DNA of 64,000 bases from Candidatus Bathyarchaeia archaeon (GTDB lineage: Archaea > Thermoproteota > Bathyarchaeia > Bathyarchaeales > Bathycorpusculaceae): the NCBI GenBank assembly GCA_038873195.1, contig JAVZEV010000001.1, forward strand, positions 86,490-150,489, in the 5' to 3' direction. Of the stretch, positions 34,487 to 41,193 are shown piece after piece. Numbering within the stretch: the stretch's first letter is position 1; each line of letters begins with the position of its first letter. The position numbers and the translations under genes are program-made. The notes below the pieces were generated by a model. That model was given only the letters and a program-made list of their open reading frames with translations. It did no database searches and had not been told where the DNA came from.

Positions 34487-35569
34487 ATGCCAGTTATTGA
34501 AAAAGTATCATGGGACTATGCAGGAGCAGAAGACATAGCCTACAGATTCCCAAATCTTTCACTCAAGTATGGAAGTCAAGTCATAGTTAAAGAAAATCAG
34601 TGGGCTGTCTTCTTTCGAGACGGCAAAGCCTATGATGTTTTTGGACCTGGAAGACACACGATTACAAGCAATAATATTCCACTTTTAACTGCTGCTTTGA
34701 GGGCATTACGTATAATAGGCGACATTTTCGACTGCGAAGTTGTTTTTGTAAGCAACAGCCAGTTTAGAGCAAACTTTGGTGGCACAGCCTACTCGGCGCC
34801 AAGCGGCGACATAAAGTATCAAGCTGAACTGGGATTTTTTGGCTACATGCTTTACAAAGTTGAAGACCCTAAACTTTTTGTTGTTGAGTTCTTCGGCAAC
34901 CGTGGTGCCAGTTCATCCAGAGATGTTGAAAATTACATTCGTGGTTTCATAAACGAGCGCATAATAAATGAGTTTGGCAACCATGATATATTCACTGTTG
35001 TGAAAAATGTTGATGCTACTACTGATAAGGTTACATTGAAAATAAGCGATGAAGCGGCAAGAGTCGGCTTAAAAGTCATAGACTGCGTCTTCGAAGGTGT
35101 CAAAATCCCAGAAGAAGCAAGAAGGTTTGCGTCTGGAATGGGCGCTCAAGCTATGATGATGCAGTACATGAAAGAAACGGCAACAGAACTTAAAGGAAGC
35201 GAAGGTGGAGGCGCAGCGGCTGCTGGTTTAGGCGCTGGAATGGGCTTAACGATGCCTTACATGATGGCTCAGCAGATGCAGCAAGCACAAGCCGGTCAAC
35301 CTCAGCAATTAATAATTTGCCAAAGCTGCGGTGCCAAAAATCCTGTGGGCACAAAATTCTGTGGTAATTGTGGTGCAAGTTTAGCTCCGCAGGCAAAAGT
35401 TGTTTGTCCCAAATGTAAGGCTGAAAATCCTGCTGGGACGAAATTCTGCGGAAACTGTGGCACTCCCCTTACTCAACCAGCTGCCAGTGAAATAACTTGT
35501 CCAAAATGTAACGCGAAGAATCCAGTGGGAACAAAATTCTGCGGTAATTGCGGAGAAAAATTAGGCTAA
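34487..35569 (+). CDS. SPFH-domain protein with three C-terminal zinc ribbons
   Basis: 360 residues behind GGAGGTG. The N-terminal 220 residues are an SPFH/band-7-type domain of the 'virion core protein'/YdjI class (SLKYGSQVIVKENQWAVFFRDGKAYDVFGPGRHTITSNNIP and VKIPEEARRFASGMGAQAM). A Gly/Ala/Met-rich linker follows, then three zinc ribbons of the form CxxCxxxNPxGTKFCGNCG at about 275-295, 308-328 and 338-358. SPFH proteins form oligomers at membranes. Three ribbons in series are unusual. It ends the operon with the two upstream unknown genes. Confidence 0.8.
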   Translation: MPVIEKVSWDYAGAEDIAYRFPNLSLKYGSQVIVKENQWAVFFRDGKAYDVFGPGRHTITSNNIPLLTAALRALRIIGDIFDCEVVFVSNSQFRANFGGTAYSAPSGDIKYQAELGFFGYMLYKVEDPKLFVVEFFGNRGASSSRDVENYIRGFINERIINEFGNHDIFTVVKNVDATTDKVTLKISDEAARVGLKVIDCVFEGVKIPEEARRFASGMGAQAMMMQYMKETATELKGSEGGGAAAAGLGAGMGLTMPYMMAQQMQQAQAGQPQQLIICQSCGAKNPVGTKFCGNCGASLAPQAKVVCPKCKAENPAGTKFCGNCGTPLTQPAASEITCPKCNAKNPVGTKFCGNCGEKLG

Positions 35570-35575
35570 AGAGCT

Positions 35576-35890
35576 TTACTTTCTCTTTTTTCTAGTTTTC
35601 TTTGTTTCTTTTAGCGGAGAGCCACATTTTACACAGAATTTCATGTTTGAAGGCACAGTTGCTCCACATTTTACGCATTGAGTAGATGATGGTGGGTATA
35701 GGGATTGGCCGCATTGTCCGCAGAACTTGTTTTCAACGGGGTTCTTGTTGCCACACCGTAGGCAGATAATAACTTGTTTAATGATTCTTTCTGGTGGTTT
35801 CATGGTTTGAGAAATATACTGCGCCATAGTTAATCCTAAAGCTAAGCCGATTCCAGCGGAGAAAGCTTCGCCGACGGTGTATTTAGTCAT
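35576..35890 (-). CDS. Small membrane protein with two zinc ribbons
   Basis: 104 residues: an N-terminal hydrophobic segment (EAFSAGIGLALGLTMAQYI), then two zinc ribbons (CLRCGNKNPVENKFCGQCG and CVKCGATVPSNMKFCVKCG), then a very basic tail KKTRKKRK. Convergent to the SPFH gene, whose ribbons are of the same type, so a functional link is likely. The basic tail may bind nucleic acid or lipid. No specific function known. Confidence 0.65.
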   Translation of the reverse strand: MTKYTVGEAFSAGIGLALGLTMAQYISQTMKPPERIIKQVIICLRCGNKNPVENKFCGQCGQSLYPPSSTQCVKCGATVPSNMKFCVKCGSPLKETKKTRKKRK

Positions 35891-35973
35891 GATTTTATCA
35901 AGTAAATAAGGAATTTGGCATAAGAAAAACTTTACTCAGATTTCTCTATACATTTTCAAAGATTTCTTTTAAT

Positions 35974-37425
35974 CTATTTAGTTGACAACTGGTAATGTTC
36001 TTCTATAATATGATGGTACATGTCCGGGTTCATGAGTGAACCAAGCGCCTTTTGCACAACTTCGCTTAAAGCAGGGTGAATGTGCATTGCAGTCATTATG
36101 GGCAGTGCGCTTTGTTCGTGAGTGTACATTACGTTTATTATCTCTTGTATGAGCACGGAAGCGTATGGTCCGATAATGTGGGCTCCCAATATTTTCATGT
36201 TTTCTTTATCCACGATGATCTTGACAAAATAATCTTCTTTTATGTTCATGGCTTCTCCTTTGGCGGTATCTTGGAATCTGTGGAACCCTATTAACACTTT
36301 ATCTTTGCCATGTTTCTCTATTGCTTCTTTCTCTTTGAGACCTACGCTCGCGATTTCAGGATACGTAAAAACGGCGTGTGGCACAGCGTGATAGTCAACT
36401 TTCACCTTGTCTTTTAGTATGGCGTTGTAATATACTATGAGGGCTTCATAGTTTGCCGCGTGTTTGAATTGGTATTTGCCATTTGCGTCGCCTAACGCCC
36501 AGATGTTTAGCTGTGGAGTTTCCAGATACTCGTTGACTTGTATCCATCCTTCATCATCAACTTTTATTCCGCTTTTTTCTGGACGAAGTATATCGGTGTT
36601 TGGGCTTCTTCCAGTAGCAACCAGTATTTCTTCAGCCGTTATCTCAACTGTTCGTTTATTTTCTCTATCAAAGGCAATGAGTTTTTTCATGTTTGTCGAT
36701 GTTTTTATTACCTCATGCACTTCATGGTTAACAATTATTTGCATGTGTTTTCCTAACACTTTTTGGGCGACTGCTGAGATTTCCGGTTCTTCTTCTGGCA
36801 AAAATTGCGGATTTCTACCGATAACTGTGACTTTTGCTCCCATTGCAGAAAAGAAGTGTCCATATTCCGCTGCTATGTAACCTCCTCCAATGATAGCTAT
36901 GCTCTTAGGCAGTTTTTTCATTTTTAGAATCGTATCGCTGGTGTGGTAGCCAGTTTTTTCAAGTCCCTTTATTGGTGGAATAGACGGTTTGGAGCCAATG
37001 CAGAGAATAATCGTTTTTGAGGATATTATATCGTCTTGAACTTTTAGCGTGTAGGGCGCTGTGAACTCGGCTTTGGCGTGGTAGTAATCCACGTTTTTAG
37101 AGCGAGAGAGACTGTTTCGTATGGTTTCTATTTCAGCGTTTATGTGAGTCCTCATTCTTTCCATTATTTTTCCGAAATTTATTTCCTTAACTTCAATGGT
37201 TAGGCCAAGTTCTTCTGTGTTTTCTATTGCTCTAATCAGTTCGGCTGGATATAGCAGCATTTTAGATGGTATACAACCTCGTGTTAGACAAATTCCACCT
37301 GGTTCGTCTTTGTCTATGACTGCGACTTTTAGGTGAGGGTTTTTTTGGATTGCAACGTTTACGATTTCCATTGCTGAACCTGTGCCTATCACTATTAGGT
37401 CGTATTTTTTCACACCAACCACCAT
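35974..37425 (-). CDS. FAD-dependent pyridine nucleotide-disulfide oxidoreductase (dihydrolipoyl dehydrogenase-like)
   Basis: 483 residues. FAD motif GTGSAMEIVNVAIQ near the start, redox-active pair in GGICLTRGCIPSKML, NAD motif AIIGGGYIAAEYGHFFSAMG, second FAD motif ALGDANGKYQFKHAANYEA, and the C-terminal His-Glu pair in HIHPALSEVV supplied to the partner subunit. This is the dihydrolipoyl dehydrogenase/mercuric reductase family; mycothione-type reductases are an alternative. It may be the L-protein for the glycine decarboxylase encoded at 55-58 kb, but no lipoyl carrier gene is adjacent. Confidence 0.85.
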   Translation of the reverse strand: MVVGVKKYDLIVIGTGSAMEIVNVAIQKNPHLKVAVIDKDEPGGICLTRGCIPSKMLLYPAELIRAIENTEELGLTIEVKEINFGKIMERMRTHINAEIETIRNSLSRSKNVDYYHAKAEFTAPYTLKVQDDIISSKTIILCIGSKPSIPPIKGLEKTGYHTSDTILKMKKLPKSIAIIGGGYIAAEYGHFFSAMGAKVTVIGRNPQFLPEEEPEISAVAQKVLGKHMQIIVNHEVHEVIKTSTNMKKLIAFDRENKRTVEITAEEILVATGRSPNTDILRPEKSGIKVDDEGWIQVNEYLETPQLNIWALGDANGKYQFKHAANYEALIVYYNAILKDKVKVDYHAVPHAVFTYPEIASVGLKEKEAIEKHGKDKVLIGFHRFQDTAKGEAMNIKEDYFVKIIVDKENMKILGAHIIGPYASVLIQEIINVMYTHEQSALPIMTAMHIHPALSEVVQKALGSLMNPDMYHHIIEEHYQLSTK

Positions 37426-37460
37426 TGGCTATTCACAATAAACATATATGTGCAAAACCA

Positions 37461-37470
37461 TATAAAACAT
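37461..37470 (-). promoter_or_regulatory. TATA-like box for the Lpd-like gene
   Basis: On the minus strand ATGTTTTATATGG lies about 36-45 bases before the GTG/ATG start region at 37425. The rest of 37480-37680 holds no gene I can support. Confidence 0.45.
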
Positions 37471-37683
37471 CCATGTTGTTTCAGAAAAAAGTAAACCGCA
37501 TTAGACTGATCAAACTTAATAATATTCGCATTTACACTGAAAATGCTTGTAGCCTCTGTTTTTTATCTGGTTCGCTTCAATTCTTGTATGTGAGTTCTGA
37601 TTCTCTGTCGTGCGCAAGGAATTATAGCTCCTTATTTAAAGCTGATATTCATAAGACGTCAAAAACCAAGGTTGATAATCAAT

Positions 37684-37753
37684 TATAACATTTTATAAGT
37701 TGCTAATAAGTGAGAATGTATAACATTTTATAAGTTGCTAATAAGTGAGAATG
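37684..37753. repeat. 35-bp perfect tandem duplication next to attL
   Basis: Two directly adjacent identical 35-bp copies (37684-37718, 37719-37753), each containing CATTTTATAAGTTGCTAA. They lie 60 bases outside the left end of the integrated element. With only two copies and no spacer this is not CRISPR. Each copy carries a TATA-like TTTTATAA. Confidence 0.9.
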
Positions 37754-37796
37754 TTTGTCTTTTCTTCCGAAAGAGAAAATAAGCAAAATCGACATC

Positions 37797-37804
37797 AAAA
37801 AATA
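37797..37804 (+). promoter_or_regulatory. Probable original tRNA-His TATA box, now separated from the gene
   Basis: CAAAAAATAG is centred about 24 bases before the tRNA-His 5' end copy in attL, the normal spacing for an archaeal tRNA promoter. The intact tRNA now lies 8.25 kb away behind the element, where only a weaker GAAAAGTAAC occupies this place. Confidence 0.4.
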
Positions 37805-37814
37805 GGCAAGGCCT

Positions 37815-37839
37815 CCGAAATAGTGGCCGGGGTGAGGTA
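37815..37839 (+). repeat. attL: 25-bp copy of the tRNA-His 5' end
   Basis: Identical over 25 bp to 46069-46093 (attR). It holds 10 bp of upstream flank and the first 15 bp (GGCCGGGGTGAGGTA) of tRNA-His. Homology stops on both sides. No tRNA continues from it, so it is the left border of an element inserted at the 5' end of the tRNA gene. Confidence 0.93.
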
Positions 37840-37908
37840 AGTCGGCCTAAAGTGGAGATTTCTCCATTAACCCGCACAACCCCTTTTTTTATTGTGAGGT
37901 AAACGTTA

Positions 37909-38013
37909 ATGGATAATGGCGATTTTCTCTTTTTGATTTTTGCGTTGTTAGTGTTTATCGTTATGGTAGGTGGTTTTTGTGGAAAAAGCGAAGGAGAAAA
38001 GGAAAAAGCATAA
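37909..38013 (+). CDS. 34-residue single-span membrane peptide of the element
   Basis: ATG 37909 with TGAGGT spaced 6 bases upstream. Product: MDNGD, a strong hydrophobic helix (FLFLIFALLVFIVMVGGF), then CGKSEGEKEKA. It overlaps the next gene in another frame by about 35 bases, as common in compact viral genomes. First gene after attL. No family recognised. Confidence 0.5.
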   Translation: MDNGDFLFLIFALLVFIVMVGGFCGKSEGEKEKA

Positions 38014-38158
38014 GCGTAAAACATTTGAAACGCGAATCTTAGAGAGGGAGCTGGAGTTAGATGAGCTTCAGCTTTTCAACGAAACTATACATTCACGTAT
38101 GAATCAGGAGGCTTTCTTGTTGGAACGTAAAAGGAATTCGAGGGACTACATAACATGA
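37979..38158 (+). CDS. 59-residue highly basic/charged protein of the element
   Basis: GTG 37979 is preferred to GTG 37970, as GGTGG lies before it. The product starts MEKAKEKRKKHKRKTFETR and continues as an acidic/basic helix (ILERELELDELQLFNETIH). The basic N-terminus suggests nucleic acid binding. Its stop overlaps the next ATG by 4 bp (ATGA), so it is translated together with the small recombinase and may be its partner. Confidence 0.55.
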   Translation: MEKAKEKRKKHKRKTFETRILERELELDELQLFNETIHSRMNQEAFLLERKRNSRDYIT

Positions 38159-38829
38159 CTACACGCAATTTTCCTAAGCACAGATACAAATTTGGAAAAC
38201 AAAAGAGGGCTATCACTATTCAAAACTTTAAGGAAATGCTTGATAGAGTGGACAGGATTGATTTAGGCAAATATGATACTTTAACAGTCAAATCGTTTTT
38301 GGCATTGCTCTATTGGACGGGCCTAAGAAAAACTGAAGTGCATGGAGCTAAACCGCACAGGTATATTTTACCGTCATGCAAGAAACATAGCGAAACCATA
38401 ATAAAAGAAACTGAAGCTGTTCCAGGCATTTTGAAGGAAGACATTGAAGTTAAAGGTGACGTGCTTTATATTGAAGCGGTAGCTCGTAAACATGGAAAAC
38501 GTGAAGCTCCATTAGAATTGTGGATTAAGCTTCCATTCGTAGATTTAATAGTTGAGCAATGGAAACGGACAGAGCCTAAACAGAGAGTTTGGCCGTTAAG
38601 CGAATGGGATTCATGGCAAATAATGAAGCGCATAGATAAGAAAAAGTATCTTCACTATTTCCGTTTCAACCGCATAACCGAGTTGTGCAGTAATCCGAAA
38701 TTAAGCGTGGCGGATATATGCAGTTGGACAGGCTTAACGCCTGCAACCGTTAATGAGTATATGGAGCGTAGCGGAAGGTTCATTAAAAGAACAATGGAAG
38801 CTATGAAAGAGCAATACGCAACCGCTTAA
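38155..38829 (+). CDS. Minimal tyrosine recombinase-like protein
   Basis: 224 residues, close to a bare catalytic domain. Expected catalytic residues are in order: Arg58 in LALLYWTGLRKTEV, Lys in ARKHGKREAPL (about 112-115), HYFR at 167-170 for HxxR, Trp191 in DICSWTGLTPATV in the place of the second His, and Tyr202 in VNEYMERSG as nucleophile. A core-binding domain is nearly missing. It could resolve or excise the element or regulate orientation, next to the main integrase at the other end. HxxR is weaker than usual, so activity is not certain. Confidence 0.7.
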   Translation: MTTRNFPKHRYKFGKQKRAITIQNFKEMLDRVDRIDLGKYDTLTVKSFLALLYWTGLRKTEVHGAKPHRYILPSCKKHSETIIKETEAVPGILKEDIEVKGDVLYIEAVARKHGKREAPLELWIKLPFVDLIVEQWKRTEPKQRVWPLSEWDSWQIMKRIDKKKYLHYFRFNRITELCSNPKLSVADICSWTGLTPATVNEYMERSGRFIKRTMEAMKEQYATA

Positions 38830-38987
38830 CATTATTTATTTACCACACAAGCCAACATCAATAACTTAATTTATATAGTAAAGCAGAAAAAAGCTCAAAT
38901 TAAGCTTATTTCATGAAAAAGAACCGTTTACCAACTAAATTTGAATTTAATTGAAACGCGGAATGTTTATGGAAAAGAAAGGAAGGA

Positions 38988-39548
38988 ATGTTAAGGTTTA
39001 AATTTGGAAACGCCATCATTATGGTAACGGGTAAAATGGGCTTATATGAACAGTTAAGCGAAAGCTTCCCTTTGGAAGACACGTTTTTCGGCTCGTGCCT
39101 TCTAATTCCACATGCACTTTTTAAGCCTGAATGGAATGAACAGTTAAGTAAGGAAGGCGTTAAGGTTTTTCAGCAAGCATATAATGGCAAACTATTCTTT
39201 TTCTTAAAGAAATCCGACAGCAACAACGAGAATGTAGCGGCTAAGCCTTCCGAGTTGAAGCCTATCGTGTGGAACGAGGAAACTTACGCTTTCATAGAGA
39301 AACTGCAAAAAGAAGGGTTAAGCCTCCGCAAAATAGCCGCTAAAATGAGGGAAATCGGCTTTCAAGTGACTCACACGTCAATAGCTAAGAAAATGAAGCG
39401 GAGAATGGCGCATTCGCAAAGTTTAAACGTTCAATGTGAAGGTGACGGTTTATTCCGAGAATTCCTGGAAGCTTCGGAAATGCTTTATCCAAAGTATCGC
39501 AAAGCCTGTGCAGTTTTGCTTAGGGAAGCCGCAAAAATTCTGGAATAA
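38988..39548 (+). CDS. Element protein with central helix-turn-helix
   Basis: 186 residues. The first 80 residues are a mixed domain (IIMVTGKMGLYEQLSESFP, then LFKPEWNEQLSKEGVKVFQQAYNGKLFFFLKK). Residues about 95-135 (YAFIEKLQKEGLSLRKIAAKMREIGFQVTHTSIAKKMKRR) are a clear helix-turn-helix of the resolvase/recombinase type. C-terminal helices follow. Likely a DNA-binding regulator or replication/partition factor of the element. AAGGAAGG lies just before the ATG; TATA-like TTTATATAG is at about 38867-38875. Confidence 0.55.
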   Translation: MLRFKFGNAIIMVTGKMGLYEQLSESFPLEDTFFGSCLLIPHALFKPEWNEQLSKEGVKVFQQAYNGKLFFFLKKSDSNNENVAAKPSELKPIVWNEETYAFIEKLQKEGLSLRKIAAKMREIGFQVTHTSIAKKMKRRMAHSQSLNVQCEGDGLFREFLEASEMLYPKYRKACAVLLREAAKILE

Positions 39549-39565
39549 TAGTCCATAAACCAGTC

Positions 39566-39581
39566 ACTATAATATTATAGT
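39566..39581. promoter_or_regulatory. 16-bp palindrome upstream of the capsid-like gene
   Basis: ACTATAATATTATAGT is a perfect dyad. The heptamer TCACTAT occurs at 39564 and again at 39582, 18 bases apart, so two operator units may lie side by side. They are placed just upstream of TATA-like CTTAAATA (39595-39602) for the next gene. Candidate site for one of the element's own regulators. Confidence 0.5.
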
Positions 39582-39656
39582 TCACTATTATCGTGCTTAA
39601 ATACGCTTTACCATTCAACTTTTATACATGGAAAAAGAAAGAGGTGAAAGAGTATA

Positions 39657-39944
39657 GTGTTTAAAAAACTGAGGAAGTTTCTCGAAGACAAGAGGGCTGA
39701 GGCACCTATGGGCGGCGGCGGAGTAATTGGCGTTCTGGTTGGAATCATGGTTTCGCTGTTGATAGCTATCATAGTGATTCAAAGCTTGATTAGCAGTCAA
39801 AGTCAGGCTGGTTGGAGCGCTCAAGCGAACAGCACTTGGGCCGCGCTGCAAAGCAACATTTGGGTTGCAATGACACTGCTCGTTATCGTGCCGATAATTG
39901 TTGGAGCAGTGATAATCCTCGGCTACGTTAGAAGAGGAATGTAA
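39657..39944 (+). CDS. Two-helix hydrophobic protein, candidate spindle-virus-type major capsid protein
   Basis: 95 residues, GTG start behind a strong GAGGTGAAAG site. Plan: charged N-terminus MFKKLRKFLEDKRAEAP, Gly-rich turn, helix 1 (VIGVLVGIMVSLLIAIIVIQ), a polar Ser/Ala/Trp loop of about 30 residues, helix 2 (VAMTLLVIVPIIVGAVIILG) and YVRRGM. Fuselloviral VP1-type coat proteins share this plan: cut N-terminus, two hydrophobic helices, LIIVP-like second helix and basic end. Alternatives: type IV pilin-like protein or plasmid membrane protein. Strong translation signal and its own promoter favour an abundant product. Confidence 0.5.
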   Translation: MFKKLRKFLEDKRAEAPMGGGGVIGVLVGIMVSLLIAIIVIQSLISSQSQAGWSAQANSTWAALQSNIWVAMTLLVIVPIIVGAVIILGYVRRGM

Positions 39945-39958
39945 CAACACTACGAGCA

Positions 39959-40450
39959 TCACTGCTCCAAACTTCCCTTTTTTTGTGTAACGCCATATTT
40001 CAAATTAAACTTGTCCAATTCTTTTTGAAACCATTCCTTATCTAACTCTTTAACGATGTTCAGAAAGTCAACGTCTAAGCGGTAAAGTTTCCGTTCCTTC
40101 TCATTCAAATTGGGATTTGGAATAATAAAAACTTCAGCGGGACGCTTCTCTTCAACGGATCGGTTAGGCTTCTTTATTATTCCAATTATTTTAGCTTGAG
40201 AACCATCAGGCTTAACGAGGTAGGGTTTCAACTGTTCTAAAATAATATGAAAATCTGAACCTTTAGGGTAAGTTATGCCCAATTTACCGCTTGTTGTTAT
40301 TTGAACTGTGTAATCCTTCAAATTTTTGAAGTGAAAAGTTAGCCTTCCCTTGTAAGGTTCCATGTCTCCAATCATGTTTCTTTGCTGAGCTAACCTTTGC
40401 CGTGTATTTTCATACCCTAAATCGGTTTGAAACCACACTTGCTGTTTCAT
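39959..40450 (-). CDS. Minus-strand unknown protein of the element
   Basis: 163 residues, the only large minus-strand gene of the element. Begins MKQQVWFQTDLGYENTRQRLAQQ; beta-rich middle (GRLTFHFKNLKDYTVQITTSGKLGITYPKG), then a charged helical end (ELDKEWFQKELDKFNLKYG). No family recognised. A perfect 18-bp palindrome lies 16 bases before its ATG, between it and the divergent ribbon-helix-helix gene, suggesting joint control. Confidence 0.5.
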   Translation of the reverse strand: MKQQVWFQTDLGYENTRQRLAQQRNMIGDMEPYKGRLTFHFKNLKDYTVQITTSGKLGITYPKGSDFHIILEQLKPYLVKPDGSQAKIIGIIKKPNRSVEEKRPAEVFIIPNPNLNEKERKLYRLDVDFLNIVKELDKEWFQKELDKFNLKYGVTQKKGSLEQ

Positions 40451-40466
40451 TTATGACCGAAAAATA

Positions 40467-40484
40467 GGGGGACTTAAGTCCCCC
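40467..40484. promoter_or_regulatory. 18-bp perfect palindrome in a divergent promoter
   Basis: GGGGGACTTAAGTCCCCC lies between the divergent 163-residue gene and the ribbon-helix-helix gene, and directly before TATA-like CTTTATAATAA (40484-40494). Without a loop it is a poor terminator hairpin; a symmetric operator for the adjacent RHH dimer fits better. Binding would cover the BRE/TATA of the RHH gene (autoregulation). Confidence 0.6.
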
Positions 40485-40517
40485 TTTATAATAATTTCGG
40501 ACTTGAAGGTGTTAAAA

Positions 40518-40670
40518 ATGAACAAAAACTTAAGGATAACCGTGAGGGTGGAAGACTCTGATAGAAAGATGATGGAAGCACTTATTCAGCAAGGAAAGTT
40601 TCGCAGCTTAAGTGACTTTCTAAGAGCAGCTATCCGAGAACTGCTTAGCCAAAACAAACGTTGTGGTTAA
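40518..40670 (+). CDS. 50-residue ribbon-helix-helix regulator
   Basis: Product begins MNKNLRITVRVEDSDRK (the strand), followed by MMEALIQQGKFRSLSDFLRAAIRELL (two helices), the full CopG/MetJ-type ribbon-helix-helix with the usual S-x-S-x-F-x-R-x-A-I-R pattern of helix 2. Such proteins bind palindromes as dimers. AAGGTG precedes the ATG. It is short but complete for this fold. Likely controls its own promoter via 40467-40484 and perhaps other element genes. Confidence 0.8.
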   Translation: MNKNLRITVRVEDSDRKMMEALIQQGKFRSLSDFLRAAIRELLSQNKRCG

Positions 40671-40887
40671 AGGGTGGAAGATGGCCCATGAACGCAAATG
40701 AGTTGTTAAATGCTGAATACGCGGTGGGTTGCCCTCCACTTGACTATTCTTTATGTCAATCTCTACTTTTTTTTCCTTTAAAAAACCTAGCACGCCTGCT
40801 AGGATGCGGATGTGGGCTACAAACCTGCATGGCCTCAGGGTCGGAGGCGCGGAGTGGTTTAGACAAAGCCATAAAGAGGGATATGAA

Positions 40888-41142
40888 ATGCCGGTTAGTC
40901 TTGAAGATTTGTTAGGCGCTCGGGTTGAAGCAGAAATCGTTAGCGCACGCATGGGTCGTTTAGAAAACAAAGAGTGTCTGATCTTAACTGCTAATGTTTC
41001 AGGTGAAGAGGTTCATTACGGCATCTTGCCTGAGTTGATTGAGAAGGTTCTAGCGTCTGGCCGCAAAGAAGGTGATAAAATCATTTTGAAACTTCCGGCG
41101 CCTAACAAAAGAGCGCGGATCACTTGGATTAACGTTTATTAA
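40888..41142 (+). CDS. 84-residue unknown protein upstream of the polymerase
   Basis: ATG 40888 is chosen because AGAGGGAT precedes it; the longer upstream frame is unlikely. The product MPVSLEDLLGARVEAEIV...WINVY is beta-rich (ECLILTANVSGEEVHYGILP, KIILKLPAPNKRARITWINV) and may be an OB-like or DNA-binding fold. It lies 51 bases before the polymerase gene on the same strand, so may be a replication accessory. The gap 40671-40887 has no gene that I can support. Confidence 0.5.
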   Translation: MPVSLEDLLGARVEAEIVSARMGRLENKECLILTANVSGEEVHYGILPELIEKVLASGRKEGDKIILKLPAPNKRARITWINVY

Positions 41143-41193
41143 AAGTTGAGGTAATGCCGCTCATCTCCCCTTTTTTATGTGAGGGATCGCTTG

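Noticed and set aside
36464..36880. 138-residue plus-strand ORF
   Set aside because: Lies opposite the well-supported Lpd-like gene and mirrors its codons.
37350..37688. 112-residue plus-strand ORF left of attL
   Set aside because: Begins inside the opposite Lpd gene, no start signal, no protein-like pattern.
37684..37753. CRISPR-like repeat
   Set aside because: Two copies directly adjacent without spacer, no cas genes in the window.
40790..40870. tRNA or other RNA gene in the GC-rich stretch before the 84-residue protein
   Set aside because: No acceptor pairing or TTC-loop; no supported fold.
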